From positions 3,618 through 46,360 of the forward strand of contig NZ_AOJH01000084.1 in assembly GCF_000337355.1 (NCBI RefSeq): a DNA stretch of 42,743 nt. The letters are read 5' to 3'. The notes beneath the pieces were generated by a model, which saw only the letters and a list, made by a program, of their open reading frames with translations, had not been told where the DNA came from and ran no database searches. This document shows, piece by piece, positions 23,440 to 31,533 of the stretch (the stretch's first letter is position 1; every line of letters begins with the position of its first letter). A program made the position numbers and the translations under genes. This stretch comes from Halorubrum kocurii JCM 14978 (GTDB lineage: Archaea > Halobacteriota > Halobacteria > Halobacteriales > Haloferacaceae).

Positions 23440-24414
23440 ATGAAAGCCGTTGTACTTGCAGGGGGGTATGCGACCAGGCTCTGGCCGATCACCGAGACCC
23501 GACCGAAGATGTTCCTGCCGGTCGGCGAAAACACCGTTATCGACGAGATCTTCGAGGACTTCGAGGCCGACGACCGCGTCGACGAGGTGTTCGTCTCGAC
23601 GAACGAGCGCTTCGCCGACACGTTCGCCGACTACCTCGCCGACAGCCCGTTCGAGAAGCCCACCCTCTCGGTCGAGGAGACCGTCGAGGAGGACGAGAAG
23701 TTCGGCGTGGTCGGAGCGCTGGCCCAGCTGGTCGAGCGCGAGAACGTCGACGACGACCTCGTCGTCGTCGCCGGCGACAACATGATCAGCTTCGATCTGG
23801 CCGAGTTCGCCGACTTCTTCGAGTCGAAGGGGACGCCGACGCTGGCCGCCTACGACGTGGGCGACCGCGAGCGCGCCAAGTCGTACGGGCTCGTCGAGCT
23901 CGACGGCGACGAGGTCGTGAACTTCCAGGAGAAGCCCGACGACCCCAAGTCGACGCTCGTCTCGATCGCGTGTTACGCGTTCCCCGCCGAGACGCTCCCC
24001 GACCTCGAGACGTACCTCGAAGAGGGGAAGAACCCCGACGAGCCGGGATGGTTCCTCCAGTGGCTCCAGAACCGCGGCGCGGTCCACGCGTACACCTTCG
24101 ACGGCGCGTGGTTCGACATCGGCACCGCCGAGAGCTACCTCGACGCGGTCGAGTACGCCTTAGAGGGCGGGACGCTCGTCGCCGACGACGCCACGGTCGA
24201 GAACTCCGACCTCGGCGACGTGGTCCACGTCATGTCGGGCGCGACCGTCACCGACTCGACGATCGAGCGCTCGGTCGTCTTCCCGGACGCCACGATCACG
24301 GACTCGAAGATCCGCAACTCCGTGCTCGACGAGGGCGTCACGCTGGAGAACGTCGACCTCACCGGCGCGCTGATCGGCTCGTACACCTCGATAACCGAGG
24401 GCGACGGCTTCTAG
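23440..24414 (+). CDS. Sugar-phosphate nucleotidyltransferase
   Basis: A 324-residue protein. Residues 1-16, MKAVVLAGGYATRLWP, contain the nucleotidyl-transfer loop GGxxTRLxP, and PKMFLPVGE follows; VVVAGDNMISFDL is the metal-binding strand. The C-terminal ~75 residues are imperfect hexapeptide turns (SDLGDVVHVMSGATVTDSTI), a left-handed beta-helix as in RmlA/AglF-like enzymes. It activates a sugar-1-phosphate with NTP for glycan or surface polysaccharide synthesis; in Haloferax a related enzyme, AglF, serves N-glycosylation. No glycosyltransferases adjoin it here, so the sugar is not known. AGGTG five bases before the ATG could be a ribosome-binding site. Confidence 0.85.
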   Translation: MKAVVLAGGYATRLWPITETRPKMFLPVGENTVIDEIFEDFEADDRVDEVFVSTNERFADTFADYLADSPFEKPTLSVEETVEEDEKFGVVGALAQLVERENVDDDLVVVAGDNMISFDLAEFADFFESKGTPTLAAYDVGDRERAKSYGLVELDGDEVVNFQEKPDDPKSTLVSIACYAFPAETLPDLETYLEEGKNPDEPGWFLQWLQNRGAVHAYTFDGAWFDIGTAESYLDAVEYALEGGTLVADDATVENSDLGDVVHVMSGATVTDSTIERSVVFPDATITDSKIRNSVLDEGVTLENVDLTGALIGSYTSITEGDGF

Positions 24415-24459
24415 CGCTCGATCGCCGGTCGCGGGAACCGACGCCAATCTTTCGACGCG

Positions 24460-24678
24460 CTACTCCACCGCGGAGCTCCCGGTCTGTCGGTGCGTGTGGT
24501 GGAAGCAGTCGAACGCGGCGTCGGCGTCGACCGCCGGATCGACCGGGTGGAAACACACCCGACGGTAGCGCTCGTTGTCGAGGAGGTTGACGACGAACCC
24601 GTCGTCGTGTCGCGACACCGAGGCGTACGGGTCGCCGCAGGCGGGACAGGTCTCGGGCGGGTCTTCGGGGACGTACAT
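24460..24678 (-). CDS. Small zinc-binding protein
   Basis: A 72-residue protein with CPACGDPYASVSRHDDGF near the N-terminus, then CFHPVDP and CFHHTH further on. Cysteines and histidines are enough for one zinc site. Other small haloarchaeal zinc proteins of this length are common, but I do not recognise the exact family. It lies 59 bases before the DHH gene's 3' end, on the same strand, downstream of it. Confidence 0.6.
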   Translation of the reverse strand: MYVPEDPPETCPACGDPYASVSRHDDGFVVNLLDNERYRRVCFHPVDPAVDADAAFDCFHHTHRQTGSSAVE

Positions 24679-24737
24679 CGTGAGCGTCGTCGCTGGCTCC
24701 CGTTACGCACCGGCGGGGCAAAACCGCTCCGGCGGTC

Positions 24738-26201
24738 TCACGACCCGTTCCCGCTCTCGCCGCCGCCCTCCACGCCGAACGCGTCGAACAGCTTCCGGCG
24801 GACGGCCTCTTCGGTGAGGTTGAGCAGCGTCTCCCGGTTGTCGCCGCTCGACTCGATCCCGGTGAAGATGCCGAGCGGGATCTCGAGCGAGCCCTGCGTC
24901 GAGTGACCGGCGGCGTCGCCCATCTCGGAGAACGCCTCGTCGAGGACGTTGCCGATGTTCAGCCGAATGTCCTTCGAGCGCGCGGCGAGATAGATCGTGT
25001 CGTCGGCGATCCCCAACACGGCCGTCGTCGTGATCCCCTCCAGGTTGAGCAGGTGTTGGGCCGCCTGCGCGAGCGCCTCGCGGTCGCGGATGAACCCGGC
25101 CGTCGAGAAGAGGTGACTCCCCTGCACCTCGCGGTTCTGGATCGCCTCGGCGAGCACGTCCAGCGTCTCGGGGCTCATCGACGGCGACTCTACCTGCTCG
25201 AGCGTGTCGTGGTTCGCGAACGGATGGAGGTAGGCGGCCGCCGTCAGGTCGGCCGGCGTCGTGTCCCGCTTGAAGTCGAGCGTCTCGGCGCGGATCCCGT
25301 AGAGGAGCGCGGTCGCGACCGCCTCGGTCGGCGACTGGTCGAACTCCTGGAGGTACTTCGTGAGGATCGTCGACGTCGAGGAGACGTTGGTCCGCACGTC
25401 GACGAAGCGGGCGTCGAAGGGGACCTCCGCCTCCAGGTGGTCGAGGTAGATGTCGATGTCGACGTCGAAGTCGAAGCCGTCCTCGGCCGACTTCGCGAGG
25501 TCGACCGCGGCGACCGTCCCGTACTCCGCGAGGTCGGGCGCGTCCGAGCGCGCCACGAGGTCGATCCCGAGGAGGTTGACGAACGCGCGGTTCTCCTGGT
25601 GGCCGACGTCCCCGGAGTAGAGAATGTCTGCCTCGACGCCGAACGCGTCCGCGATCGCCTGCAGTGCGGTCGCCGACGCGATGGAGTCCGGCTCCGGGTT
25701 GTCGTGGGTCAGGATCGCCATCCGGCCGTCTCCGCCCTCGATGATCTCCGCGAGCTGGCGCGCCATGTACTCCAGCTCGCCGGTCTCCAACGACTGGAGC
25801 GCGCTGTCCGCGATCACCGTCGAGGGGTTGATCACCACGTCGGCGCCGCGCTCGCGCAGCTCGTCCTCGCTAACGGGGTCCGAGGCCCGGACGACGACGT
25901 AGTGGTCGCCGCCGGTGTCGCGCACCGCCGAGACGGCCGCCTTGTTGGCCTCGACGTCGCTCGCTAGGATCAGCACGATGTCCCGGTCGTCGAGCGCCTC
26001 GACCACGTCCGGGTCGGCGATGTCCTGCACGCGGGCGTTGAGGTCCTGGTCGCGGAGCGCTTCGACCCGACTCTCGTCGCGGTCGAGGATCAGCACGTCC
26101 TTGCCGCGACCGGTCAGGTCCTCCGCGACGGCGTGCCCGACGCTCCCACAGCCGAGGATCGCGTATCGCGTTCGCGCCGATCCGGATGCCCCACTACTCA
26201 T
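24738..26201 (-). CDS. TrkA-N / DHH-family phosphoesterase-like protein
   Basis: A 487-residue protein. Residues about 12-110 are a TrkA-N (RCK-like) nucleotide-binding domain, YAILGCGSVGHAVAEDLTGR. From about 160 follows a DHH phosphoesterase domain: LTHDNPEPDSIASATAL supplies the first metal motif (normally HxxDxD), but the signature DHH reads DHL in YLDHLEAEVPF (about 253-260). The DHHA1-like C-terminal part has DAAGHSTQGSLEIPLG in place of the usual GGH. Related proteins in haloarchaea are annotated as RecJ-like or bifunctional oligoribonuclease-like; with the changed motif this copy could have weakened or altered activity. It might sense a nucleotide and hydrolyse a small (oligo)nucleotide; that is inference. 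Confidence 0.8.
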   Translation of the reverse strand: MSSGASGSARTRYAILGCGSVGHAVAEDLTGRGKDVLILDRDESRVEALRDQDLNARVQDIADPDVVEALDDRDIVLILASDVEANKAAVSAVRDTGGDHYVVVRASDPVSEDELRERGADVVINPSTVIADSALQSLETGELEYMARQLAEIIEGGDGRMAILTHDNPEPDSIASATALQAIADAFGVEADILYSGDVGHQENRAFVNLLGIDLVARSDAPDLAEYGTVAAVDLAKSAEDGFDFDVDIDIYLDHLEAEVPFDARFVDVRTNVSSTSTILTKYLQEFDQSPTEAVATALLYGIRAETLDFKRDTTPADLTAAAYLHPFANHDTLEQVESPSMSPETLDVLAEAIQNREVQGSHLFSTAGFIRDREALAQAAQHLLNLEGITTTAVLGIADDTIYLAARSKDIRLNIGNVLDEAFSEMGDAAGHSTQGSLEIPLGIFTGIESSGDNRETLLNLTEEAVRRKLFDAFGVEGGGESGNGS

Positions 26202-26258
26202 TGCCCGTGATTTCCGCGGGACGACACTTAACGAGTGCGCTCTCGGCGCGAGGGGGAC

Positions 26259-28967
26259 CTACCGCGTGGTCGCCGTCGAGGAGTCCCGCTGCCCGCGCCT
26301 GTTCGACGCTTCTTCCTCGTAGTCGTCGCCGCCCGCGCGCCGCCGGTTCCGGACGAGGCCGACGACGAGGATCGCCGCGCCGACGCCCCGAGCGACGAGC
26401 TCGTTCGTGACCGAGTACAGGGCGACGTCGACGCCGACGATCCCGAACGCAGCGCTGGCGGGGAGCAACACCATCCCGGGGACCGACAGCAGCACCGCGG
26501 CGGCGATGAGCGAGACGCGCGACCCGGACCGCACGTCGGTGTGGTAGTAGCCGATGATCGCGACGCCGAGCGCGTACACGCCGGCGAACACCGCGACGAT
26601 CGGCGCCACGACCTCCGGGAGGAAGAAGCCGAGGTCGGCGAAGTCGGCGCCGGTCAAGACCGACCCCTGTCCGTCCGTCGTGCGGATCAGCAGGATCCCG
26701 GGCGAGAACACGAACGCGAACGGAACGAGGATCTTGTTCAGCGAGAGCAGGAACGCCTGCTTGCCGGTGTCGAAGGGGTCGGACTTCGCGATCCCGGCCG
26801 CGGCGTAGGCGGCGACCATCACCGGCGGCGTCACGTCGGCCATCAGCCCGAGGTAGAGCACGAACAGGTGGACCGCGAGGATCGCGATCCCGAACTCGGG
26901 GAGGACGGGACCGAGGAGCACGACGATGATGATGTACATCACCGTCGTCGGCATGCCCATCCCGACGATCACGGCCGCCAGACCGGCGAGGATCAACAGG
27001 AGGACGAGCGATCCGCCGCTCACGCTGATGATGAGCGCGCGGAGGCTGCCGCCGAGCCCGGTGATGCCGATGACGCCGGGGATGATCCCAGCGGCGGCGA
27101 CCGCGACCACGACGATGGTCGCGGTCTTCGCGCCGGACTCCATCGCCTTCAGCACGAACGAGCCGAACTGACCGGCCCGCGACGACGCGATGTCGAAGTC
27201 GGTCCGCTCGTCGAACCACGCCGCCGCGTCGACCACGCCGTCGTCGAGGTCGAGCAGCGGCGCGTCTCCGCGCGGGTCCGCGAGGAGGAAGACGACGCTG
27301 ATCGCCGCGATGATCGTCGGTAGCGAGGTGGCGGCCTCGCTGAGCGCGCCCACCGCGCCGTACTCCGCGGCCTCGGCGCCGTACGCGAGTCCGATCGGTG
27401 TCACGCCGAGCGAGACCAAGGAGACGACGAACAGCGCGTAACCGGCCAAGATGCTTCCGACAAGGTACGGACCCGTCCGCTCGTTGTAGGCGGCGACCAT
27501 CGCGATGAGCGCCACCGTCGCGATGATCGTGAGCCACCCGGCACGCCCCACCGAAAGGCGGGCGATCACGAGGTAGTACAGGAGGAGTCCCAGCGGGACG
27601 AGGTAGAACCAGCCGCGGCGCATGTGGGGCCCGATATCGAGGAGCTGGTCGCGGTCGAGCCCGCCGATGCCGTACTTCGCGGCCTCGAAGTGAACCATCA
27701 CCCACATTCCGAAGAAGAAGGCGATAGCCGGCAGCGTCGCGGCGATGACCACGTCGCGGAACGGCGTTCCGGTGTACTCCACGATGAGGAACGCGGCCGC
27801 GCCCATCACGGGCGGGAGGATCTGCCCGCCGGAAGAGACCGACGACTCGACCGCGCCGGAGAACTCGGGCGAGTACCCGGAGCGTTTCATCAGCGGGATC
27901 GTCAGCGCCCCGGTCGTCACCGTGTTCGCGACCGAGGAGCCGGAGAGCATTCCCATGAACCCGGACGCGACGACGCTCGCCTTCGCGGGGCCACCTTTCC
28001 GCGTGCCCGTGATCGAGTACGCGAGATCGATGAACCACTTGCCGGCGCCGGACATCTCCAGGAACGCGCCGAACAGGATGAAGATGTAGATGAACCGCAC
28101 CGAGACGCCAACCGGCACGCCCAGGATCCCCTCGACCGTGTACCAGAGGTTCTGAACGATCTGGTTCCACCGCAGTTGGGAGGTGGCGAACGTCCGGGCC
28201 ACCGGCAGGTCCCGCGGCAGCAGGTAGCCGTACTTGGCGTATAGCAGAAAGAGACTCACGAGCAGCGTCAGGAGGAGCCCGAGCGCCCGGCGCGTCGCCT
28301 CCAACACGAGGAGGATCGCGAGGACGCCCATCAGGTACGCGAAACTGTACTCGGTGAGGAAGCCGACCTCCGCGAACGAGAGCCACGGGACGATCTCTCC
28401 GAGCGTTCCGGCGCCGTTGAGGCCCCGCACGCGGATGATGTCCGTAATCTCGTCGTACTGGGTGACGTAGTAGGCGGTGGGGAACGTCGAGAGCAGGATC
28501 AACGCGAGATCGGACGGCGTGATCCGCGTGGACTCCTCGTCGACGAAGCCCCACCAGACCGCCCCCCGGACCGCCTCCGCGACTCGTGTCGCCGCCGAGT
28601 CACCGGCGCGCTCTCGGACGAGTGCTGGGAGCGCCCCGATCCGGCGCGTGATCGCTCCGGACCCGGTCGAGCCGGGGAACAGGAGGAACGCCATCACGAG
28701 CGCGAAGTTCACGTGGATCGCCCGGATCTGGAGCGACGCGAGCGACGCGAGCCGCACCGTGCCGAAGCCGGGGATGGTGAACTCGAAGACGAACCCGCGC
28801 GCGCCCAGCCACAGCTGGAACGCCGAAAAGAGGATACCGACGGCCGCCACGGCGACCAGCGGGACCCCCGTTAGCGATCGCCGGTTGTCGATCTCCTCGA
28901 ATACTTGGTCTGCCGCCTCGGTCCCCTCTGCGTCAGGTTCGATGCCGTCTGATGTGTTCGTCGTCAC
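26259..28967 (-). CDS. TAXI-type TRAP transporter, fused small and large permease
   Basis: A 902-residue integral membrane protein with roughly 18-20 hydrophobic segments. The DctQ-like small permease part occupies about the first 250 residues, and the DctM-like large permease the rest; the stretch MLSGSSVANTVTTGALTIPL and SSGGQILPPVMGAAAFLIVE are signature loops of the large subunit of TRAP transporters. It is the third gene of a leftward operon with the binding protein and the DUF1850 protein. It moves a small organic acid, likely with sodium, in TAXI systems (glutamate or related solutes in some species), but the substrate here is not known. Confidence 0.93.
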   Translation of the reverse strand: MTTNTSDGIEPDAEGTEAADQVFEEIDNRRSLTGVPLVAVAAVGILFSAFQLWLGARGFVFEFTIPGFGTVRLASLASLQIRAIHVNFALVMAFLLFPGSTGSGAITRRIGALPALVRERAGDSAATRVAEAVRGAVWWGFVDEESTRITPSDLALILLSTFPTAYYVTQYDEITDIIRVRGLNGAGTLGEIVPWLSFAEVGFLTEYSFAYLMGVLAILLVLEATRRALGLLLTLLVSLFLLYAKYGYLLPRDLPVARTFATSQLRWNQIVQNLWYTVEGILGVPVGVSVRFIYIFILFGAFLEMSGAGKWFIDLAYSITGTRKGGPAKASVVASGFMGMLSGSSVANTVTTGALTIPLMKRSGYSPEFSGAVESSVSSGGQILPPVMGAAAFLIVEYTGTPFRDVVIAATLPAIAFFFGMWVMVHFEAAKYGIGGLDRDQLLDIGPHMRRGWFYLVPLGLLLYYLVIARLSVGRAGWLTIIATVALIAMVAAYNERTGPYLVGSILAGYALFVVSLVSLGVTPIGLAYGAEAAEYGAVGALSEAATSLPTIIAAISVVFLLADPRGDAPLLDLDDGVVDAAAWFDERTDFDIASSRAGQFGSFVLKAMESGAKTATIVVVAVAAAGIIPGVIGITGLGGSLRALIISVSGGSLVLLLILAGLAAVIVGMGMPTTVMYIIIVVLLGPVLPEFGIAILAVHLFVLYLGLMADVTPPVMVAAYAAAGIAKSDPFDTGKQAFLLSLNKILVPFAFVFSPGILLIRTTDGQGSVLTGADFADLGFFLPEVVAPIVAVFAGVYALGVAIIGYYHTDVRSGSRVSLIAAAVLLSVPGMVLLPASAAFGIVGVDVALYSVTNELVARGVGAAILVVGLVRNRRRAGGDDYEEEASNRRGQRDSSTATTR

Positions 28968-29032
28968 AGTTGTGTCACCTTCAGGTGCTCAGTCACGCGT
29001 CCGCAGCTCCGCGTTCGGCGCGGCGACGGCGG

Positions 29033-29551
29033 CTACAGTCCCGGGAACAGCCGCCGTTCGACCGTCAGCTCGACCGCGCCGCCGTCGCTCATCCCCGCGA
29101 TGTCGTACCGCTCGTCACCGACGATCAGGTCGTGGTCGGCGACGGCACCCGTCTTCAGGTGCAGTGTCGGGTACGATTCGGCCGGTGGGGCATAGACGTA
29201 CCGACCGTCCCGGACCGTCACGTCCGCCCGCGAAGGGAGCCCGGCCCCGAAGGAGCTGAACTCCATCCGGGTCATGACTAGCTCGCCGTCTCTCGGGACG
29301 TACACGTCGCGAACGGTCGTCTTCTCGACGCTGTGCGTGTACTCGATGACGACCTCCGTCTCGTCTGAGACCGGGACAGTCATCAGTTCGGTGCCGTTCT
29401 CGGCAGTCACGACCAGCGTCGGTTCGCCGCCGACGGTGTCGACGGCGCCGACGCCGAACGCCACTCCCGTCGCGATCGTCAGGACCGCCACGAGGGCGAC
29501 GATGAGGGCGGGTCCGCGCCCACCCAACGGAAGTCGTGACCGGAGGGGCAC
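29033..29551 (-). CDS. DUF1850 protein of the TRAP operon
   Basis: A 172-residue protein starting with GTG at 29551, one base after the stop of the binding-protein gene. A hydrophobic segment (GPALIVALVAVLTIATGVAF) anchors it with the C-terminal beta domain outside. VVIEYTHSVEKTTVRDVYV is the conserved DUF1850 core, a family found with TAXI TRAP transporters. Its exact role is unknown, but conserved position suggests it assists substrate delivery or assembly. The permease gene follows after 65 bases. Confidence 0.85.
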   Translation of the reverse strand: MPLRSRLPLGGRGPALIVALVAVLTIATGVAFGVGAVDTVGGEPTLVVTAENGTELMTVPVSDETEVVIEYTHSVEKTTVRDVYVPRDGELVMTRMEFSSFGAGLPSRADVTVRDGRYVYAPPAESYPTLHLKTGAVADHDLIVGDERYDIAGMSDGGAVELTVERRLFPGL

Positions 29552-29552
29552 G

Positions 29553-30560
29553 TTACTCGAAGTAGCGGGCCGCGCCCTCGTGCAGTTCGATCGACATGCC
29601 GTCCTGCGCCGAGTCGACCGTGATGAAGTCCGTCTTGATCGACAGCTGGCCGAGGTTCTCGAAGATGGCCTCGGTGACCGCTTCGACCGTGTCGGCGGAG
29701 AACTCCGACCGCGTCGCGATCATCGCCTGCACGGAGACGGTGTCGACGTCTTCGTCGATGCCGTCGTAGGTGCCGGCGGGGATGGTGTCGTCAGCGAACC
29801 ACGAGGCGTCGTCGCGGGCCGCCTGCCGCTCCTCGCCGGACATGTTGAGGATCTGGACGTCCGTGGTCGTCGCGAGCTCCTCGATCGCGCCGACGGGCCA
29901 ACCGCCCACGACAAACGCGGCGTCCACGTCGCCGTCGCGGAGCTGGTTCGCCGCCTGCGTGAAGTCGGTGTTCTGCTCGTCGAAGTCGTCGGTGGTGAGC
30001 CCGCCCGCGGACTCGAGGATCTGGAGCGCGTTCACCTGCGTCCCGCTGCCCAGGTCGCCGGTGTTGACGCGCATCCCCTCGAGATCGGAGAGCGAACTCA
30101 CGTCCGCATCGGGGTTGAGGAGAACGTGAATGGTCTCCGGGTACAGCGTCGCGACGCCGCGGAGGTTCTCCACCGCGGAGCCCTCGAACGCGTCGAGCGC
30201 TTCACCGTTACGGGCGAAGTAGGCGATGTCGTTCTGGATCATCGCGAAGTCGGCGTCGCCGTTGCCGAGGCTGCCGACGTTCTCGACGGAGGCACCGGTC
30301 GAGGAGACCTCGACGGGGAAGTCGGTGTTGTCCTCGATGACTCCCTCGAACTCGCCGGACAGCGGGAAGTAGGTCCCGCCCGTCCCGCCCGCGTGCCAGC
30401 GGATGACGTCGCCGCCGTCGCCGCCATCGCCGCCATCGTCGCCGTCACCGCCGTCGCCGCCGTTATCCGAACAGCCCGCAATGCCGACGACGCCGGCCGC
30501 GGCGGCCCCGCGGAGGAGCGTCCGACGATCTATACGTTCGCTGATTGGGTTGTCTGACAT
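29553..30560 (-). CDS. TAXI-family TRAP solute-binding lipoprotein
   Basis: From the ATG at 30560 the protein has 335 residues. DRRTLLRGAAAAGVVGIAGC combines a twin-arginine motif and a lipobox, followed by an Asp/Gly linker (NGGDGGDGDDGGDGG), so it is folded, exported and lipid-anchored. The periplasmic-type binding domain starts at WHAGGTGGTYFPLSGEF, the TAXI signature; DLEGMRVNTGDLGSGTQVNA and VDAAFVVGGWP are further conserved parts. It captures the solute for the fused permease. It is the first gene of the three-gene TRAP operon; no clear TATA box is assigned. An upstream in-frame start (30602) was not used because the Tat signal begins here. Confidence 0.93.
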   Translation of the reverse strand: MSDNPISERIDRRTLLRGAAAAGVVGIAGCSDNGGDGGDGDDGGDGGDGGDVIRWHAGGTGGTYFPLSGEFEGVIEDNTDFPVEVSSTGASVENVGSLGNGDADFAMIQNDIAYFARNGEALDAFEGSAVENLRGVATLYPETIHVLLNPDADVSSLSDLEGMRVNTGDLGSGTQVNALQILESAGGLTTDDFDEQNTDFTQAANQLRDGDVDAAFVVGGWPVGAIEELATTTDVQILNMSGEERQAARDDASWFADDTIPAGTYDGIDEDVDTVSVQAMIATRSEFSADTVEAVTEAIFENLGQLSIKTDFITVDSAQDGMSIELHEGAARYFE

Positions 30561-30723
30561 ACGACACGTAGTACACAACCGTAGTTGATAACGGTTTCCC
30601 ATGTCCGCGGCCGTCGCGGTTGGAGTGTCCCGGTTTCATCCGTCGGTTTCCGAACTGATCGACGCGGTCCGCCCGCCGGCGAATGAAAAGGCCTTTTACG
30701 TCGACACGGATACGACTGAGTGA

Positions 30724-30797
30724 GGGCCGGTAGCTCAGTTAGGGAGAGCGACGGACTCTTAATCCGTCGGTCGCGTGTTCAAATCGCGCCCGGCCCG
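30724..30797 (+). tRNA. tRNA-Lys (anticodon CTT)
   Basis: Acceptor stem GGGCCGG (30724-30730) pairs with CCGGCCC (30790-30796), with G as discriminator. TAGCTCAG is the D-arm start; ACGGA-CTCTTAA-TCCGT is the anticodon stem-loop, giving anticodon CTT for AAG lysine codons; GCGTGTTCAAATCGCGC is the T arm. No intron and no encoded CCA are seen. Confidence 0.95.
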
Positions 30798-30895
30798 TAC
30801 CCTGAACCGCAGAGCGACGGCGATGCGGTGAGGGAACCGGACGGAAGCGATTTGAATGAGAGAAGTCGCAGCGCGAGCGAAGCGAGCGGCCGTCT

Positions 30896-30924
30896 TCGCG
30901 TCGTTCAAAATCGCGCCCGGCCCG
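30896..30924 (+). repeat. Partial copy of the tRNA-Lys 3' end (attachment-site scar)
   Basis: This repeats the last 27 bases of the tRNA-Lys gene (30771-30797) with only two single-base insertions, 126 bases downstream. A duplicated tRNA 3' end is what an integrase that uses a tRNA leaves at the far end of its element. The 98 bases between contain no gene, so this looks like an emptied or nearly deleted integration. Confidence 0.7.
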
Positions 30925-31010
30925 CTTTCTCACCGAGCGATCCCGAGTCAGGCTGTTAGCGGCTGAGCTATTTATAAGTGACAGACCGGGAGAGTACCGA
31001 GCGACCCCGC

Positions 31011-31427
31011 TCACTCCAAGAACCGCGACTCGACGTCCCCGGACGGCATCATACACCGGTCCTTCTTGCCGAACCATCGGTATCGGTTGTCGGCGACGAA
31101 GTCGTAGACCCGGTCGCGGACCGATCGGGGGACGTACCGGAACGGGGAGAGGAGCCGGTAGGCACCCCCCAGTCCCGCTGCGATCTGGATGATCGCCGAC
31201 GACTTCACGTAGCTCTCGCCGTCTTCGATCAGGACGACCGACTCGAGCTCGTCGCTCGGCAGGTCGTGCTCGGCGAGCAGCGCCTGCCCGGCGTCGGACT
31301 GAAGCGAGGCGAAGCGGTACTTGCCCTCCTCGTCGCGGGGGAGGACGAACTGCACGAACCCGCTACAGAGGTTACAGACGCCGTCGAAGAGGATGATCGA
31401 CTCGTCGTCGGGGGGCTCCGTGGGCAT
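31011..31427 (-). CDS. DCC-family thiol-disulphide oxidoreductase-like protein (DUF393)
   Basis: A 138-residue protein with ILFDGVCNLCSGFVQFVLPR near the start: DGVCNLC is the DxxCxxC-type signature of the DCC family (DUF393), a thioredoxin-like fold. SLQSDAGQALLAEHDLP and SSAIIQIAAGLGG are other conserved segments. These proteins often sit beside HTTM membrane proteins, as the divergent gene at 31534 shows here. They may act together on a membrane-associated substrate; the reaction is unknown. No signal peptide is present. Confidence 0.85.
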   Translation of the reverse strand: MPTEPPDDESIILFDGVCNLCSGFVQFVLPRDEEGKYRFASLQSDAGQALLAEHDLPSDELESVVLIEDGESYVKSSAIIQIAAGLGGAYRLLSPFRYVPRSVRDRVYDFVADNRYRWFGKKDRCMMPSGDVESRFLE

Positions 31428-31533
31428 CGCGTGCCCGAAGTAGGGACCCTCCGCAGTTCATGCTTCCGGTCGGTCCACAACAAGCTTATGCCGGGTCAGG
31501 CTGGAGTCCCCCTGAACGACGAGTCACGAACTC

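Noticed and set aside
30967-30976. TATTTATAAG near the tRNA scar as a promoter
   Set aside because: No gene starts at the right distance on either strand.
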